Part shown: positions 31,221-38,653 of the stretch, piece by piece
Layout: every line of letters begins with the position of its first letter
Numbering within the stretch: position 1 is the stretch's first letter
Assembly (NCBI GenBank): GCA_934668765.1
Contig: CAKUOH010000021.1
Span: forward strand, 1 to 38,736
From: an uncultured Helicobacteraceae bacterium
GTDB lineage: Bacteria > Campylobacterota > Campylobacteria > Campylobacterales > Helicobacteraceae
Reading direction: 5' to 3'
Length of the DNA stretch: 38,736 nucleotides
The notes under the pieces: generated by a model
What the model was told of the DNA's origin: nothing
The model's input: only the letters and a program-made list of their open reading frames with translations
Database searches by the model: none
Made by a program: the position numbers and the translations under genes

Positions 31221-31952
31221 GTGGAAAAAGCATATAAGATTCTAGCAATGCAGCGCAATATTTCTAATAGAGAAGCAAAAAGTCTGCTAGATAGCGGACT
31301 AGTGCAAAGCGGTGGCAATAAGATTCGCGCTAGTGATATGATAAGCCAAAAAACCACGCTAAAAATCCTTGAAGTGGGCGAAATAGAAGTTATTTTTAGA
31401 GATGAAAATATTTTGGCGATAAATAAACCACCCGCGCTTGATTGTGGTATGCTAGAAAAAAAATTTAGCGATTTTGCCTTGCTTCATCGCCTTGATAAGC
31501 CTACAAGTGGCGTGATTTTACTTGCAAAAAAGGATAGCGATTTTTATGCAAAAGCACTAGCAGAGTTTAAAAATCGCGCCGTTTATAAGGAATATTTGGC
31601 GTTAGTTAGCGGAATTGTAGCAGAGCCACAAATCATCGATAAGCCCATATACACGGCAAAAAATCACTACGCTAAAAGTAGCATTGACTTTAAACGCGGT
31701 AAAAGCGCGATAAGCGAGATTGCGCCACTAAAAATTCTTGGCAAAAAGACGCTTCTAAAAGTTGTCATAAAAACAGGGCGAACGCATCAGATTCGCATCC
31801 ACCTGCAAAGCATAAAGCACCCTATTTTAGGCGATAATATCTATGGTGGCGAATCTTTTAAGCGACTTATGCTACATTCTTATAAAATCAAAATTTTTGA
31901 TTATGAGTTTTGTGCGCAAGGGGGGAATTTTTGGAAATTTTTACAAGGCTAG
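31221..31952 (+). CDS. RluA-family pseudouridine synthase
   Basis: GTG start, 243 residues. An N-terminal S4-like segment (NISNREAKSLLDSGLV) precedes the catalytic domain with LLHRLDKPTSGVILLAKK (catalytic Asp92), YKEYLALVSG and KTGRTHQIRIHLQSIKHPILGD. The family isomerises specific uridines in rRNA or tRNA; the exact target cannot be read here. It follows waaA by nine bases and matches HP0956 in position. Its end overlaps the next start by about 22 bases. Confidence 0.9.
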   Translation: MEKAYKILAMQRNISNREAKSLLDSGLVQSGGNKIRASDMISQKTTLKILEVGEIEVIFRDENILAINKPPALDCGMLEKKFSDFALLHRLDKPTSGVILLAKKDSDFYAKALAEFKNRAVYKEYLALVSGIVAEPQIIDKPIYTAKNHYAKSSIDFKRGKSAISEIAPLKILGKKTLLKVVIKTGRTHQIRIHLQSIKHPILGDNIYGGESFKRLMLHSYKIKIFDYEFCAQGGNFWKFLQG

Positions 31953-32239
31953 TTAAAGGTGGCAAAGAAGTCATCATCGATGGCAAATTGCGCAATTATG
32001 ACGAATACATCGAAATCAAAAACCAAATCAAAGATGAAATCATAGATTCCACGCTCACGCTATATTTCATAAATAGCGTGGTGGTGGATTCGTATCTCTT
32101 GGGATTTATCTTAAATTTGAAAGAAAATAGTGGCGTAAAAATCAATATAATAGTGGCTAATTCACGGCTATATGAGTTTTTACAAAATATTGATTTTAAC
32201 AAGTTTTTTGATATAAAAATTAAGGAATATGTCGAGTGA
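31931..32239 (+). CDS. STAS-like small protein
   Basis: TTG 31931 with AAGGGGGG just upstream gives 102 residues beginning MEIFTRLVKGGKEVIIDGKL. The pattern of strands and helices (VIIDGKL, STLTLYFINSVVVDSYLLGFILNL, KINIIVANSRLYEFLQNIDF) is that of a STAS domain, as in anti-sigma-factor antagonists; the usual phosphorylatable Ser sits in the NSVVVDS region. It overlaps the pseudouridine synthase at its start and the lgt GTG at its stop by four bases, so translation of all three is coupled. The partner is unknown. Confidence 0.55.
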   Translation: MEIFTRLVKGGKEVIIDGKLRNYDEYIEIKNQIKDEIIDSTLTLYFINSVVVDSYLLGFILNLKENSGVKINIIVANSRLYEFLQNIDFNKFFDIKIKEYVE

Positions 32240-33057
32240 ATAGCTGGAATCTTATCTACCAAAATTTCGATAGAGTTGCATTTAGCATTGGTGGCGTGAA
32301 TGTCTATTGGTATGGATTAGCCTACGCAGGTGCGCTAATCATCGGGCTAATTGCTGTGCAGTTTTTTATCAAAAAGGACAAATATCCCATTTCTCCAAAA
32401 TTGCTTGAATCTTTTTTTATATATGCGGAAGTAGGAATCATTTTGGGCGCAAGAGTGGGCTATATTTTGATTTATGATACGCATACAAGCTACTATCTAG
32501 CGCACCCGTGGGAGATTTTTAATCCATTTAGAGATGGCAAATTTGTCGGCATTAGTGGTATGAGCTATCACGGCGCGGTTGTGGGCTTTATCATAGGCTC
32601 ATATCTTTGTGCGTGGCGCAATAAGGCGAGTTTTTTAATGCTTATGGATTCAGCGGCGATTGCTTTGCCTTTGGGCTATATTTTGGGGCGAATCGGCAAT
32701 TTTTTAAATCACGAGTTAATCGGCAGAGAGACAAATCTTGCCATAGGCATTTTGGTGGGCGATAAACTTGTGCATCCAAGTCAGCTCTATGAGGCATTTT
32801 TGGAAGGGTTTTGCGTGTTTGTGATACTATATTTGATTCGGCGCAAACTTCGCTTTCAAGGCGAACTCATCGGCTTTTATATGCTATTTTATTCAATCGC
32901 TAGATTTATTTGCGAATTTTTTAGAGAAGCGGACGCGCAAATGGGATATTTTTATGGCATAAGCGCGGGACAGATTCTATCTTTAATCACGCTATTTGTG
33001 GCAGTGGGCTTTATCATCGCCGTGCGAAAACGCGCTATTAAAAAACTACAACTATAA
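32236..33057 (+). CDS. lgt: Prolipoprotein diacylglyceryl transferase
   Basis: The 273-residue inner-membrane enzyme transfers diacylglycerol from phosphatidylglycerol to the lipobox Cys of prolipoproteins. Seven hydrophobic segments are visible. Conserved motifs are GARVGYIL, GMSYHGAVVG and the Lgt signature GRIGNFLNHELIGRET, followed by HPSQLYEA and ICEFFREADAQMG. GTG start overlapping the previous stop. It corresponds to HP0955. Its substrates would include the lipoprotein at 6210-6665. Confidence 0.95.
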   Translation: MNSWNLIYQNFDRVAFSIGGVNVYWYGLAYAGALIIGLIAVQFFIKKDKYPISPKLLESFFIYAEVGIILGARVGYILIYDTHTSYYLAHPWEIFNPFRDGKFVGISGMSYHGAVVGFIIGSYLCAWRNKASFLMLMDSAAIALPLGYILGRIGNFLNHELIGRETNLAIGILVGDKLVHPSQLYEAFLEGFCVFVILYLIRRKLRFQGELIGFYMLFYSIARFICEFFREADAQMGYFYGISAGQILSLITLFVAVGFIIAVRKRAIKKLQL

Positions 33058-33068
33058 AGGACAAAAAT

Positions 33069-34262
33069 ATGATATTTTTAAGCATTATTTTTATTAGCTT
33101 TTACACACTTCCTATTTGCATTATTGCAATGCTACAAATAGCGCATATAAAGGCGCAAAATAAAGTTGCAATTCTAAATGAAAGCGATTTTGAAATCGCT
33201 AAAAATTACGCGCTAACTATGCAAATTTATAGTATTATTGAAGCGATTTTTACGGGAATTATCTTTATTTTTTGGGCGAATCTTGGGCTAAATTTACTGC
33301 TAGATTTGTTAGGCGTGGCAAATCTTAAAGATAGTGCGTTATTTGGCGCGATTTTTGTCGTGGCATTTTTGGCAATAAACTCCATTTTTTCGCTCCCACT
33401 TGACGCCTACAAAAGCCTAGTTATCGATAAAGCCTTTGGTTTTAGCAAAATGAGCGCACCATTATTTGCGCTAGATTCGCTAAAATCCTTTGTGATGACG
33501 CTAATTTTTGGCTTTGCAATCGCATTTGCGCTAGTGTGGCTAATCGAAAATATCGCTCTATGGTGGATTTGGGGCTTTGTGCTAATGCTTTTTATCGCGC
33601 TAGGCGCAAATATCATCTATCCGCTAATCATCGCGCCCATTTTCAATAAATTCACACCACTAAATGATGAAGCCTTAAAATCCCGCATAGAAGCGATAAT
33701 GCAGCGTGTGGGATTCAAAGCAAACGGCATTTTTGTGATGGACGCAAGCAAGCGCGATGGGCGACTAAACGCCTATTTTGGCGGGTTTGGCAAGGCAAAG
33801 CGCGTGGTGCTATTTGACACGCTACTTTCAAAAGTATCGCAAGATGAGCTTTTGGCGATTTTGGGACACGAGCTAGGACATTTCAAGCATAAGGACTTGC
33901 TAAAAAATATCGCAATTATGAGTGTGGTGCTATTTGCGCTATTTTTTATCGCTGGGAATCTCCCGCAGTGGCTTTTTGAGAGCTTTGAATGTGGCAAAAA
34001 TGGTGCGCTCACGCTTTGTGTGCTAATTTTGATTGCGAATCTAATCTCATTTTATTTTATGCCAATCATTAACTTTTTTTCGCGCAAAGCGGAGTATAAG
34101 GCAGATGAATTTGGCGCAAATCTCACAAATAAGGCGCACTTGCGCAATGCTTTGATGAAGCTAGTTAGCGAAAATAAGGCTTTTCCGTATTCTCACAAAG
34201 CATTTATCTTTTTCTATATGAGCCACCCACCGCTAATTGAGCGATTAAAGGCGTTGGAGTAA
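33069..34262 (+). CDS. M48-family (Ste24-like) membrane metalloprotease
   Basis: The 397-residue intramembrane protease has about six hydrophobic segments and the zinc motif H267ELGH271 (ILGHELGHFKHKD). The third zinc-ligand region is SRKAEYKADEFGA, and the C-terminal MSHPPLIERLKAL ends M48A enzymes. This is the CAAX-protease/Ste24 subfamily, larger than HtpX (about 300). H. pylori has a related protein. It may take part in membrane protein quality control. An AAAGGA site precedes the ATG, 11 bases after lgt, so it is probably the last gene of this operon. Confidence 0.88.
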   Translation: MIFLSIIFISFYTLPICIIAMLQIAHIKAQNKVAILNESDFEIAKNYALTMQIYSIIEAIFTGIIFIFWANLGLNLLLDLLGVANLKDSALFGAIFVVAFLAINSIFSLPLDAYKSLVIDKAFGFSKMSAPLFALDSLKSFVMTLIFGFAIAFALVWLIENIALWWIWGFVLMLFIALGANIIYPLIIAPIFNKFTPLNDEALKSRIEAIMQRVGFKANGIFVMDASKRDGRLNAYFGGFGKAKRVVLFDTLLSKVSQDELLAILGHELGHFKHKDLLKNIAIMSVVLFALFFIAGNLPQWLFESFECGKNGALTLCVLILIANLISFYFMPIINFFSRKAEYKADEFGANLTNKAHLRNALMKLVSENKAFPYSHKAFIFFYMSHPPLIERLKALE

Positions 34263-34408
34263 AAAATACGCGACTATTTATTCTTGGGTAAATTTGTGTT
34301 GTCATAGCACAAAATTTCACTTATTTCGTGCCAAAACAACACAAAGCACTACTGCAATTCTTCATTTTGCTTAAAAATAGCGAAATTTTTTATTTTATTT
34401 GACTCTTA

Positions 34409-34438
34409 ATTGATTATTCGTAATCAATCTGCTACAAT
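34409..34438 (+). promoter_or_regulatory. Palindrome and -10 box of comEA copy 2
   Basis: A perfect palindrome ATTGATTATTCGTAATCAAT (34409-34428) ends four bases before TACAAT (34433-34438). It covers the spacer/-35 region and is absent from copy 1, so it may be an operator specific to this copy. Confidence 0.5.
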
Positions 34439-34473
34439 CCCACCTTTTAAATCTCAACTTAAAGGACTGCATT

Positions 34474-34728
34474 ATGAAAAGGTTATTTTTTGCATTATTG
34501 TTTTTGGTAAGTTTCGCATTTGGCGCGGTAAATCTAAACACAGCGACTAAAAAAGAGCTGATGAGTTTAGATGGAATCGGCGATAAAAAAGCAGAGGAGA
34601 TCATCAAATATCGCGAAAAAACTCCATTCACAAAGCCAGAAGATTTGAAAAATATCAAAGGCATAGGCGATAAACTCTTTGATAAAATCAAAGATAAGGT
34701 GGAAGTAGGAAATCCAAGTCAAAAGTAG
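34474..34728 (+). CDS. ComEA-like helix-hairpin-helix DNA-binding protein, copy 2
   Basis: Same 84-residue exported helix-hairpin-helix protein as 5301-5555 except Leu11 in the signal peptide in place of Phe. The mature proteins are identical. The AAAGGA ribosome-binding site is conserved; the promoter region differs by the added palindrome just upstream of the -10 box. The near-identity of the coding parts with diverged upstream DNA suggests recent gene conversion or strong selection. Likely role: periplasmic DNA binding during natural transformation. Confidence 0.85.
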   Translation: MKRLFFALLFLVSFAFGAVNLNTATKKELMSLDGIGDKKAEEIIKYREKTPFTKPEDLKNIKGIGDKLFDKIKDKVEVGNPSQK

Positions 34729-34751
34729 TGATTTAGGTTTATGGGCGGATT

Positions 34752-34896
34752 TGCGATTTGCTAAGACTTGCCTTTTAGGTAAGTTCGTGGGTTTTTGCTG
34801 TGCAATCTGCTAGGTCAAGCACGAAACTGCGAAATAAGGCTCTATAAAGCAGTTGAGTGTGCAAAATCCCACGAAATTACCAAAGAGACAATCGCA
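34752..34896. ncRNA. Candidate structured RNA or long-stem element between comEA and hcp
   Basis: Long-range pairing is evident. TTCGTGGG (34784-34791) pairs with CCCACGAA (34868-34875); it is extended inward by TTTTGC/GCAAAA and outward by GGTAA/TTACC, about 19 pairs with two single mismatches. Inside are possible hairpins GTGC/GCAC and ACTGC/GCAGT, giving a three-way junction. TGCGAT/ATCGCA (34752-34757, 34891-34896) could close the whole. It lies between two convergent genes. I recognise no known RNA family, and the strand is undecided. Confidence 0.35.
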
Positions 34897-34898
34897 CT

Positions 34899-35783
34899 TT
34901 AAGGTGCGCGGAAAATTTTGCGATTTAAATATTTATAATTCACACACGCGCCATTTAGTCCCCTATCACACGCGATTCCATACAACTCCAATGCCCTTTC
35001 ATAATTCTGCCTAACGCCACTACCATTTTCATACATCACGCCAAGATTATTGCACGAGCTTAGGACACCGCCTTCACACGCGATATTTAGGTATTTCACG
35101 GCGTTAAAGCTACTGCGTGGTGCGCCGTGTTTGCCTGACGCATAAAGATAGCCCAAATTCGCACAGCCGATTAAATCGCCCTGATTACACGCCACGAAGT
35201 TCAAATCTACCAAGCCTAGTTTGTCCTTATTTAGCCCAAAGATATTATATGTATTGCTTAAAAGCCCCAAATTATAGCACCCAAGCGCACTACCAGAATC
35301 GCAAGCGAATTTATAGTATTGCAGACTTTTGAAATAGTCCTTTTTCACGCCAATGCCATTTGCAAACATATAGCCCAAATTGTTACAAGCAAACACATCG
35401 CCACCACTGCAACCTACCATATATAACTCACTTGCCATAAGCTTGTCTTGCGGGATTTCCGTGCTTCCGTTATCATAAATGGACGCTAGATTTGAGCAAG
35501 CAAGGGCATTTCCGCCACTGCAAGATTTGCGATAATATTGCAATGCCTTTTGATTGTCGCCATTTGTGCCAATCGCATACATATACATTAGCCCAAGCCC
35601 TAGACAGCCATCTGAATCGCCCACTTCATCACAGGCTTTTTGAAAGAGATGAAACGCTTCTGCGTAATTGCCTTTTTGTGCTAGTGCAATAGCTGCGTTT
35701 GTCGCGCTACTAACGGCAAAAAGCGGCGTGATTCCTACCAATCCAAGCACAAATACCACGATAAAAATGCGTAAATTTTTCAC
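34899..35783 (-). CDS. Sel1-repeat cysteine-rich protein (Hcp family)
   Basis: The 294-residue secreted protein has a signal peptide (about 1-23) and about seven Sel1-like (TPR-related) repeats of about 36 residues. Each has a Cys pair eight residues apart, as in ACDEVGDSDGCLGLG, SCSGGNALACSNLA and ACDSGSALGCYNLG. The disulfide-stapled helical pairs are characteristic of Helicobacter cysteine-rich proteins, some of which bind beta-lactams or provoke host responses. The gene is convergent with comEA copy 2. A second Sel1 protein ends at the right edge of the window. Confidence 0.88.
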   Translation of the reverse strand: MKNLRIFIVVFVLGLVGITPLFAVSSATNAAIALAQKGNYAEAFHLFQKACDEVGDSDGCLGLGLMYMYAIGTNGDNQKALQYYRKSCSGGNALACSNLASIYDNGSTEIPQDKLMASELYMVGCSGGDVFACNNLGYMFANGIGVKKDYFKSLQYYKFACDSGSALGCYNLGLLSNTYNIFGLNKDKLGLVDLNFVACNQGDLIGCANLGYLYASGKHGAPRSSFNAVKYLNIACEGGVLSSCNNLGVMYENGSGVRQNYERALELYGIACDRGLNGACVNYKYLNRKIFRAP

Positions 35784-35928
35784 TGCTTCACTCCCAAATG
35801 TTAAGATTCGTCATATTTTTTAAGCAAAAATAATGCCAAAGATATTTGGGTTATAAATCCAAAAGATAGATTAAAAAATGTAGATTAAATTTTGCAAAGC
35901 ATATCAAAGCAGTGAAAGCATTAAAGCC

Positions 35929-35960
35929 TTCAAGGCAGATTCGCACGAATCTACCTTGAA
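35929..35960 (-). terminator. Palindrome downstream of nrfA, possible terminator
   Basis: Thirty-two-base near-perfect inverted repeat with halves TTCAAGG-AGATTCG and CGAATCT-CCTTGAA, seven bases after the nrfA stop. There is no long T run, so it may act as an mRNA-stabilising 3' hairpin instead. Confidence 0.45.
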
Positions 35961-35966
35961 TCATAG

Positions 35967-37790
35967 TTATTTCGTAACTATTTTACTATCGATTTTTTGA
36001 TAGTTGTAGGGCTTGTTGTTTTTGTCAAGATCAAGTGCAGATGCAGGTGGATTGCCGTTGATTTCGGTATGCTCGTAATATCTAGTTCCAGCCTTTTTGC
36101 CATTGACATCGACTTTATAGCGAATATCGCCCGGATTTAGCTTTTGAATCTCTTCAAATGTCGCCTCGCTTGGCTTATAAGCTATATTGTATTGTTTTGC
36201 GATGAGAGCAAGTTCAGTTTGCCCTTTTCTAGCCATTTCTACGGCTTGAAGTAGCATTCTACTTGCTTCGCGTGGATTATGGAATCCTGTGGAATTTTCC
36301 GCACCTACGAAGTCGCCTCTCATTTGCCCTCGTCTATGCAATTCAAGCACATCTTTTAAAATCGCATTGATTTGCTCATCGTTTTTGCCTTGTTTGCCTA
36401 GCTCATCGCGGATTTTTTTAATATCCCATATTAGGCTAACTGTCGCATATTCCGCACTTCGCAAGTCAAATGCCACAGATTTTTGAATGTCAGCAATCTG
36501 CGCTTTTAGGTATTCCTCGCTTTGATTATGGCAGGTTTTGCACGAACTATTTACATCAAACAAAGGCGAAGTTATGTTGTGTTGAGTTACTTTTTTCGCG
36601 CCTTTGCGAATGTATGGCATATGACAATCCGCACAAGATACGCCATTTGCCGCGTGAACGCTTCCGCTATACATTTCGTATTCGGGGTGTTGGATTTTTA
36701 GCATAGGTGCTTTTGTGATTTTGTGCGACCAATCGAATTTAAACGCCTTGCCACCCTCTAAATTTCGCGCTTTGTCATAATGCTCATCAAACATTTCGAT
36801 TCTAAATGGTTTGCCCTTTTCCCACGAACTCCAAGGATAGATTAGCTCCAAGCCATCGACTTCGATTTCGGTAGGTTTATTGCCATCTCTCCACGAATCA
36901 AACTCATCGTAAGTTTTTTGAGTGCCATTCCACCATTTTTTGCTTGAATCTTGAGCGGTTGATTCACCTATAACTTTAACTTTTGTGCCTGTTGGCTTGA
37001 AATAATACTCTACATGGCATTGTGCGCACACCAAAGTTCTCATCTCATTTCTATCTGCTTTTACGCCTTGCACAGGGTCTTTTTCATATCCGCGAAGGAC
37101 AAGCGAATTGATAAGTCCGGGACGAGAGATTCGCAAACTCATATCCGTAGGATTGTGGCAGTCTGCGCAAGTTACGCCCATTCGTTTTCCGCCGTGTGGT
37201 CCGCTATGCTCTTTACTATTTTCGGCTATGCCATTAACCGCTGGGACGGTTTTAATCATAGTCCAATATTTGGTAGAGTTAAACGCTACCCAATCGCCTT
37301 TTGCAGTGTTTTTAAGTAGCCAAGGTGTCCAGCCACTATGGCAGTTCATACACGCAGTCGGTTGTCCGCCAAAACCAGCAAAGCCGTGCGAATTTAAGAA
37401 ATCTTTGTTATTCCTTGCTGTATCCATTTGATCAACTTGAATCCAAAAGTGTCCACGCTCTTCGTTCGCATCAATGCTAAATGGATACCCCGCCCAAAGC
37501 TGTGTGAGCTGTGGATAGCGAATGAGTTTGCTATATGCTAGATTCCCGCCAAACTCTGTTTCTTTTGGCTTTTCTTTTTCGACAATCAAATACATATCCA
37601 AATAATCAGGGTAGTTTTTGCCCCAAAAATCAAATGTAGGATTATCATCGCTTAACTCTACAACGCTTTTTGGCGATACCGCCAATTCCTCCGCCTTTTT
37701 ACCGCCAATACTTGTAGCTAACATTACCAAGGCTATGCCTATAATGACCGCAATCACAAGTATAGCAGGTAAAGTATATGATTTTTTCAT
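35967..37790 (-). CDS. nrfA: Ammonia-forming cytochrome c nitrite reductase
   Basis: The periplasmic pentahaem enzyme reduces nitrite to ammonium with six electrons. The 607-residue protein has an N-terminal signal anchor (about 8-27) and five haem motifs: C147MNCH, C208ADCH, C255AQCH, C386ADCH and C417KTCH. The first, normally CXXCK in E. coli and Wolinella, is CXXCH, as I recall for Campylobacter jejuni NrfA; the special NrfEFG-type lyase for CXXCK should then not be needed. Length (about 610) also matches Campylobacter. It lies 22 bases after nrfH with an AGGAGGA site. It permits nitrite respiration and detoxification under oxygen limitation. Confidence 0.95.
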   Translation of the reverse strand: MKKSYTLPAILVIAVIIGIALVMLATSIGGKKAEELAVSPKSVVELSDDNPTFDFWGKNYPDYLDMYLIVEKEKPKETEFGGNLAYSKLIRYPQLTQLWAGYPFSIDANEERGHFWIQVDQMDTARNNKDFLNSHGFAGFGGQPTACMNCHSGWTPWLLKNTAKGDWVAFNSTKYWTMIKTVPAVNGIAENSKEHSGPHGGKRMGVTCADCHNPTDMSLRISRPGLINSLVLRGYEKDPVQGVKADRNEMRTLVCAQCHVEYYFKPTGTKVKVIGESTAQDSSKKWWNGTQKTYDEFDSWRDGNKPTEIEVDGLELIYPWSSWEKGKPFRIEMFDEHYDKARNLEGGKAFKFDWSHKITKAPMLKIQHPEYEMYSGSVHAANGVSCADCHMPYIRKGAKKVTQHNITSPLFDVNSSCKTCHNQSEEYLKAQIADIQKSVAFDLRSAEYATVSLIWDIKKIRDELGKQGKNDEQINAILKDVLELHRRGQMRGDFVGAENSTGFHNPREASRMLLQAVEMARKGQTELALIAKQYNIAYKPSEATFEEIQKLNPGDIRYKVDVNGKKAGTRYYEHTEINGNPPASALDLDKNNKPYNYQKIDSKIVTK

Positions 37791-37812
37791 CTTTATATTC
37801 CTCCTTTAAGAT

Positions 37813-38295
37813 TTAGAAATTTCTCAAATGCCCAATATTCTTGTGGCACGAAACGCAGCTCAATGATTTATCATAGTTATGGATTTTCGCCGTAGTTGGA
37901 TTCACGACATTACTAGACAAGTTTGCGTGGCAACGGATACAATTATCCTGCACCACGACTTTTGTCTTTTTAGTAGGCGTGAAATTTGTCGGCAAATCTT
38001 TTAATGTGAAGGCATACGCGTGATTAAAGCCACTTTGGGCTTTCATACTCCATTTTGCAGCAAAGCCTTCAGGGATATGACAATCATTACACGAAGCGTG
38101 ATTTTTGTGGCTACTCACGCTCCAATCCTTATAAACCTCATTCATCACATGGCAGTTATTACAAGCCTTTGAATCATCGCTAAAATAGGAAAATCCATTC
38201 GCATACCAAAATGTGAATGCTCCCGCTCCAAAGACGAATCCAATGGCTATGATAACCGCAAGCGTAAGAAGAGGAATAGGTTTTTTATTATTCAT
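37813..38295 (-). CDS. nrfH: Cytochrome c nitrite reductase small subunit (quinol dehydrogenase)
   Basis: This 160-residue NapC/NirT-family protein passes electrons from menaquinol to NrfA. One N-terminal membrane helix (about 8-30) is followed by four haem motifs: C45NNCH with Met51 close behind (the unusual CXXCHxM ligation of NrfH), C69NDCH, C119IRCH and C147VSCH. A GGGGGA site precedes the ATG. It is the first gene of the nrfHA operon, headed by an FNR-type site at 38374-38387. Confidence 0.95.
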   Translation of the reverse strand: MNNKKPIPLLTLAVIIAIGFVFGAGAFTFWYANGFSYFSDDSKACNNCHVMNEVYKDWSVSSHKNHASCNDCHIPEGFAAKWSMKAQSGFNHAYAFTLKDLPTNFTPTKKTKVVVQDNCIRCHANLSSNVVNPTTAKIHNYDKSLSCVSCHKNIGHLRNF

Positions 38296-38345
38296 TCCAA
38301 GAATATCCCCCTTTTAATTTTAGAAAAATTTGCAAAATGCTTGGA

Positions 38346-38387
38346 ATTCTAACAAAATTTTTTCTAAAAAAATTTGACTTATATCAA
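38346..38387 (-). promoter_or_regulatory. nrfHA promoter with a CRP/FNR-type operator
   Basis: TTGACTTATATCAA (38374-38387) matches the FNR consensus TTGAT-N4-ATCAA in all but one position. A -10 box TAGAAT on the minus strand (38346-38351) predicts transcription from about 38339, placing the site centre at about -41.5, the classic class II activation position. Confidence 0.65.
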
Positions 38388-38544
38388 GTTTTTAATATTT
38401 TATTAAGATTTTTTTGATGTTTTATAGAAAATATAAATCTTGATTCGTGGATTTGTTGCTAAATTGTGATGCGAGTCGTAGATTTGCATTTTTTGCCTAT
38501 CATTTGCAAGATTCTAGCAATGCCAAAATCGTGTTTCGTTTTTT

Positions 38545-38640
38545 GTCATTGCGAGAAATCTACATTAGCAGATTCGTGGCAATCTATTTTTTAGATTTAT
38601 AAATTGCTTATGTGATTCTACCAAATCGACTCGCAATGAC
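38545..38640. repeat. Two hairpin repeats upstream of nrfHA
   Basis: 38545-38585 has core AATCT ... AGATT between the standard arms. 38601-38640 (minus) is degenerate. They fill the gap between the nrf promoter and the truncated Sel1 gene. Confidence 0.7.
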
Positions 38641-38653
38641 TTAAAAACTACAA

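Larger units (their letters stand above)
34357..34738 (+). repeat. Duplicated comEA segment, right copy
   Basis: Inverted partner of 5292-5664. The pair forms long inverted repeats enclosing about 29 kb. Confidence 0.85.

Noticed and set aside
34752..34896. Signal recognition particle RNA, 6S RNA or tRNA
   Set aside because: The hallmark GGAAGCAG-type loop, the open-bubble 6S form and a cloverleaf are all missing.
35929..35960. Palindrome after nrfA as a member of the hairpin repeat family
   Set aside because: It contains AGATTCG/CGAATCT like some cores but lacks both conserved arms, so it is better read as a transcript-end hairpin.
553..38640. Repeats as a CRISPR array
   Set aside because: Copies are scattered, in both orientations, irregularly spaced and with variable cores; there are no regular spacers and no cas1 or cas2.
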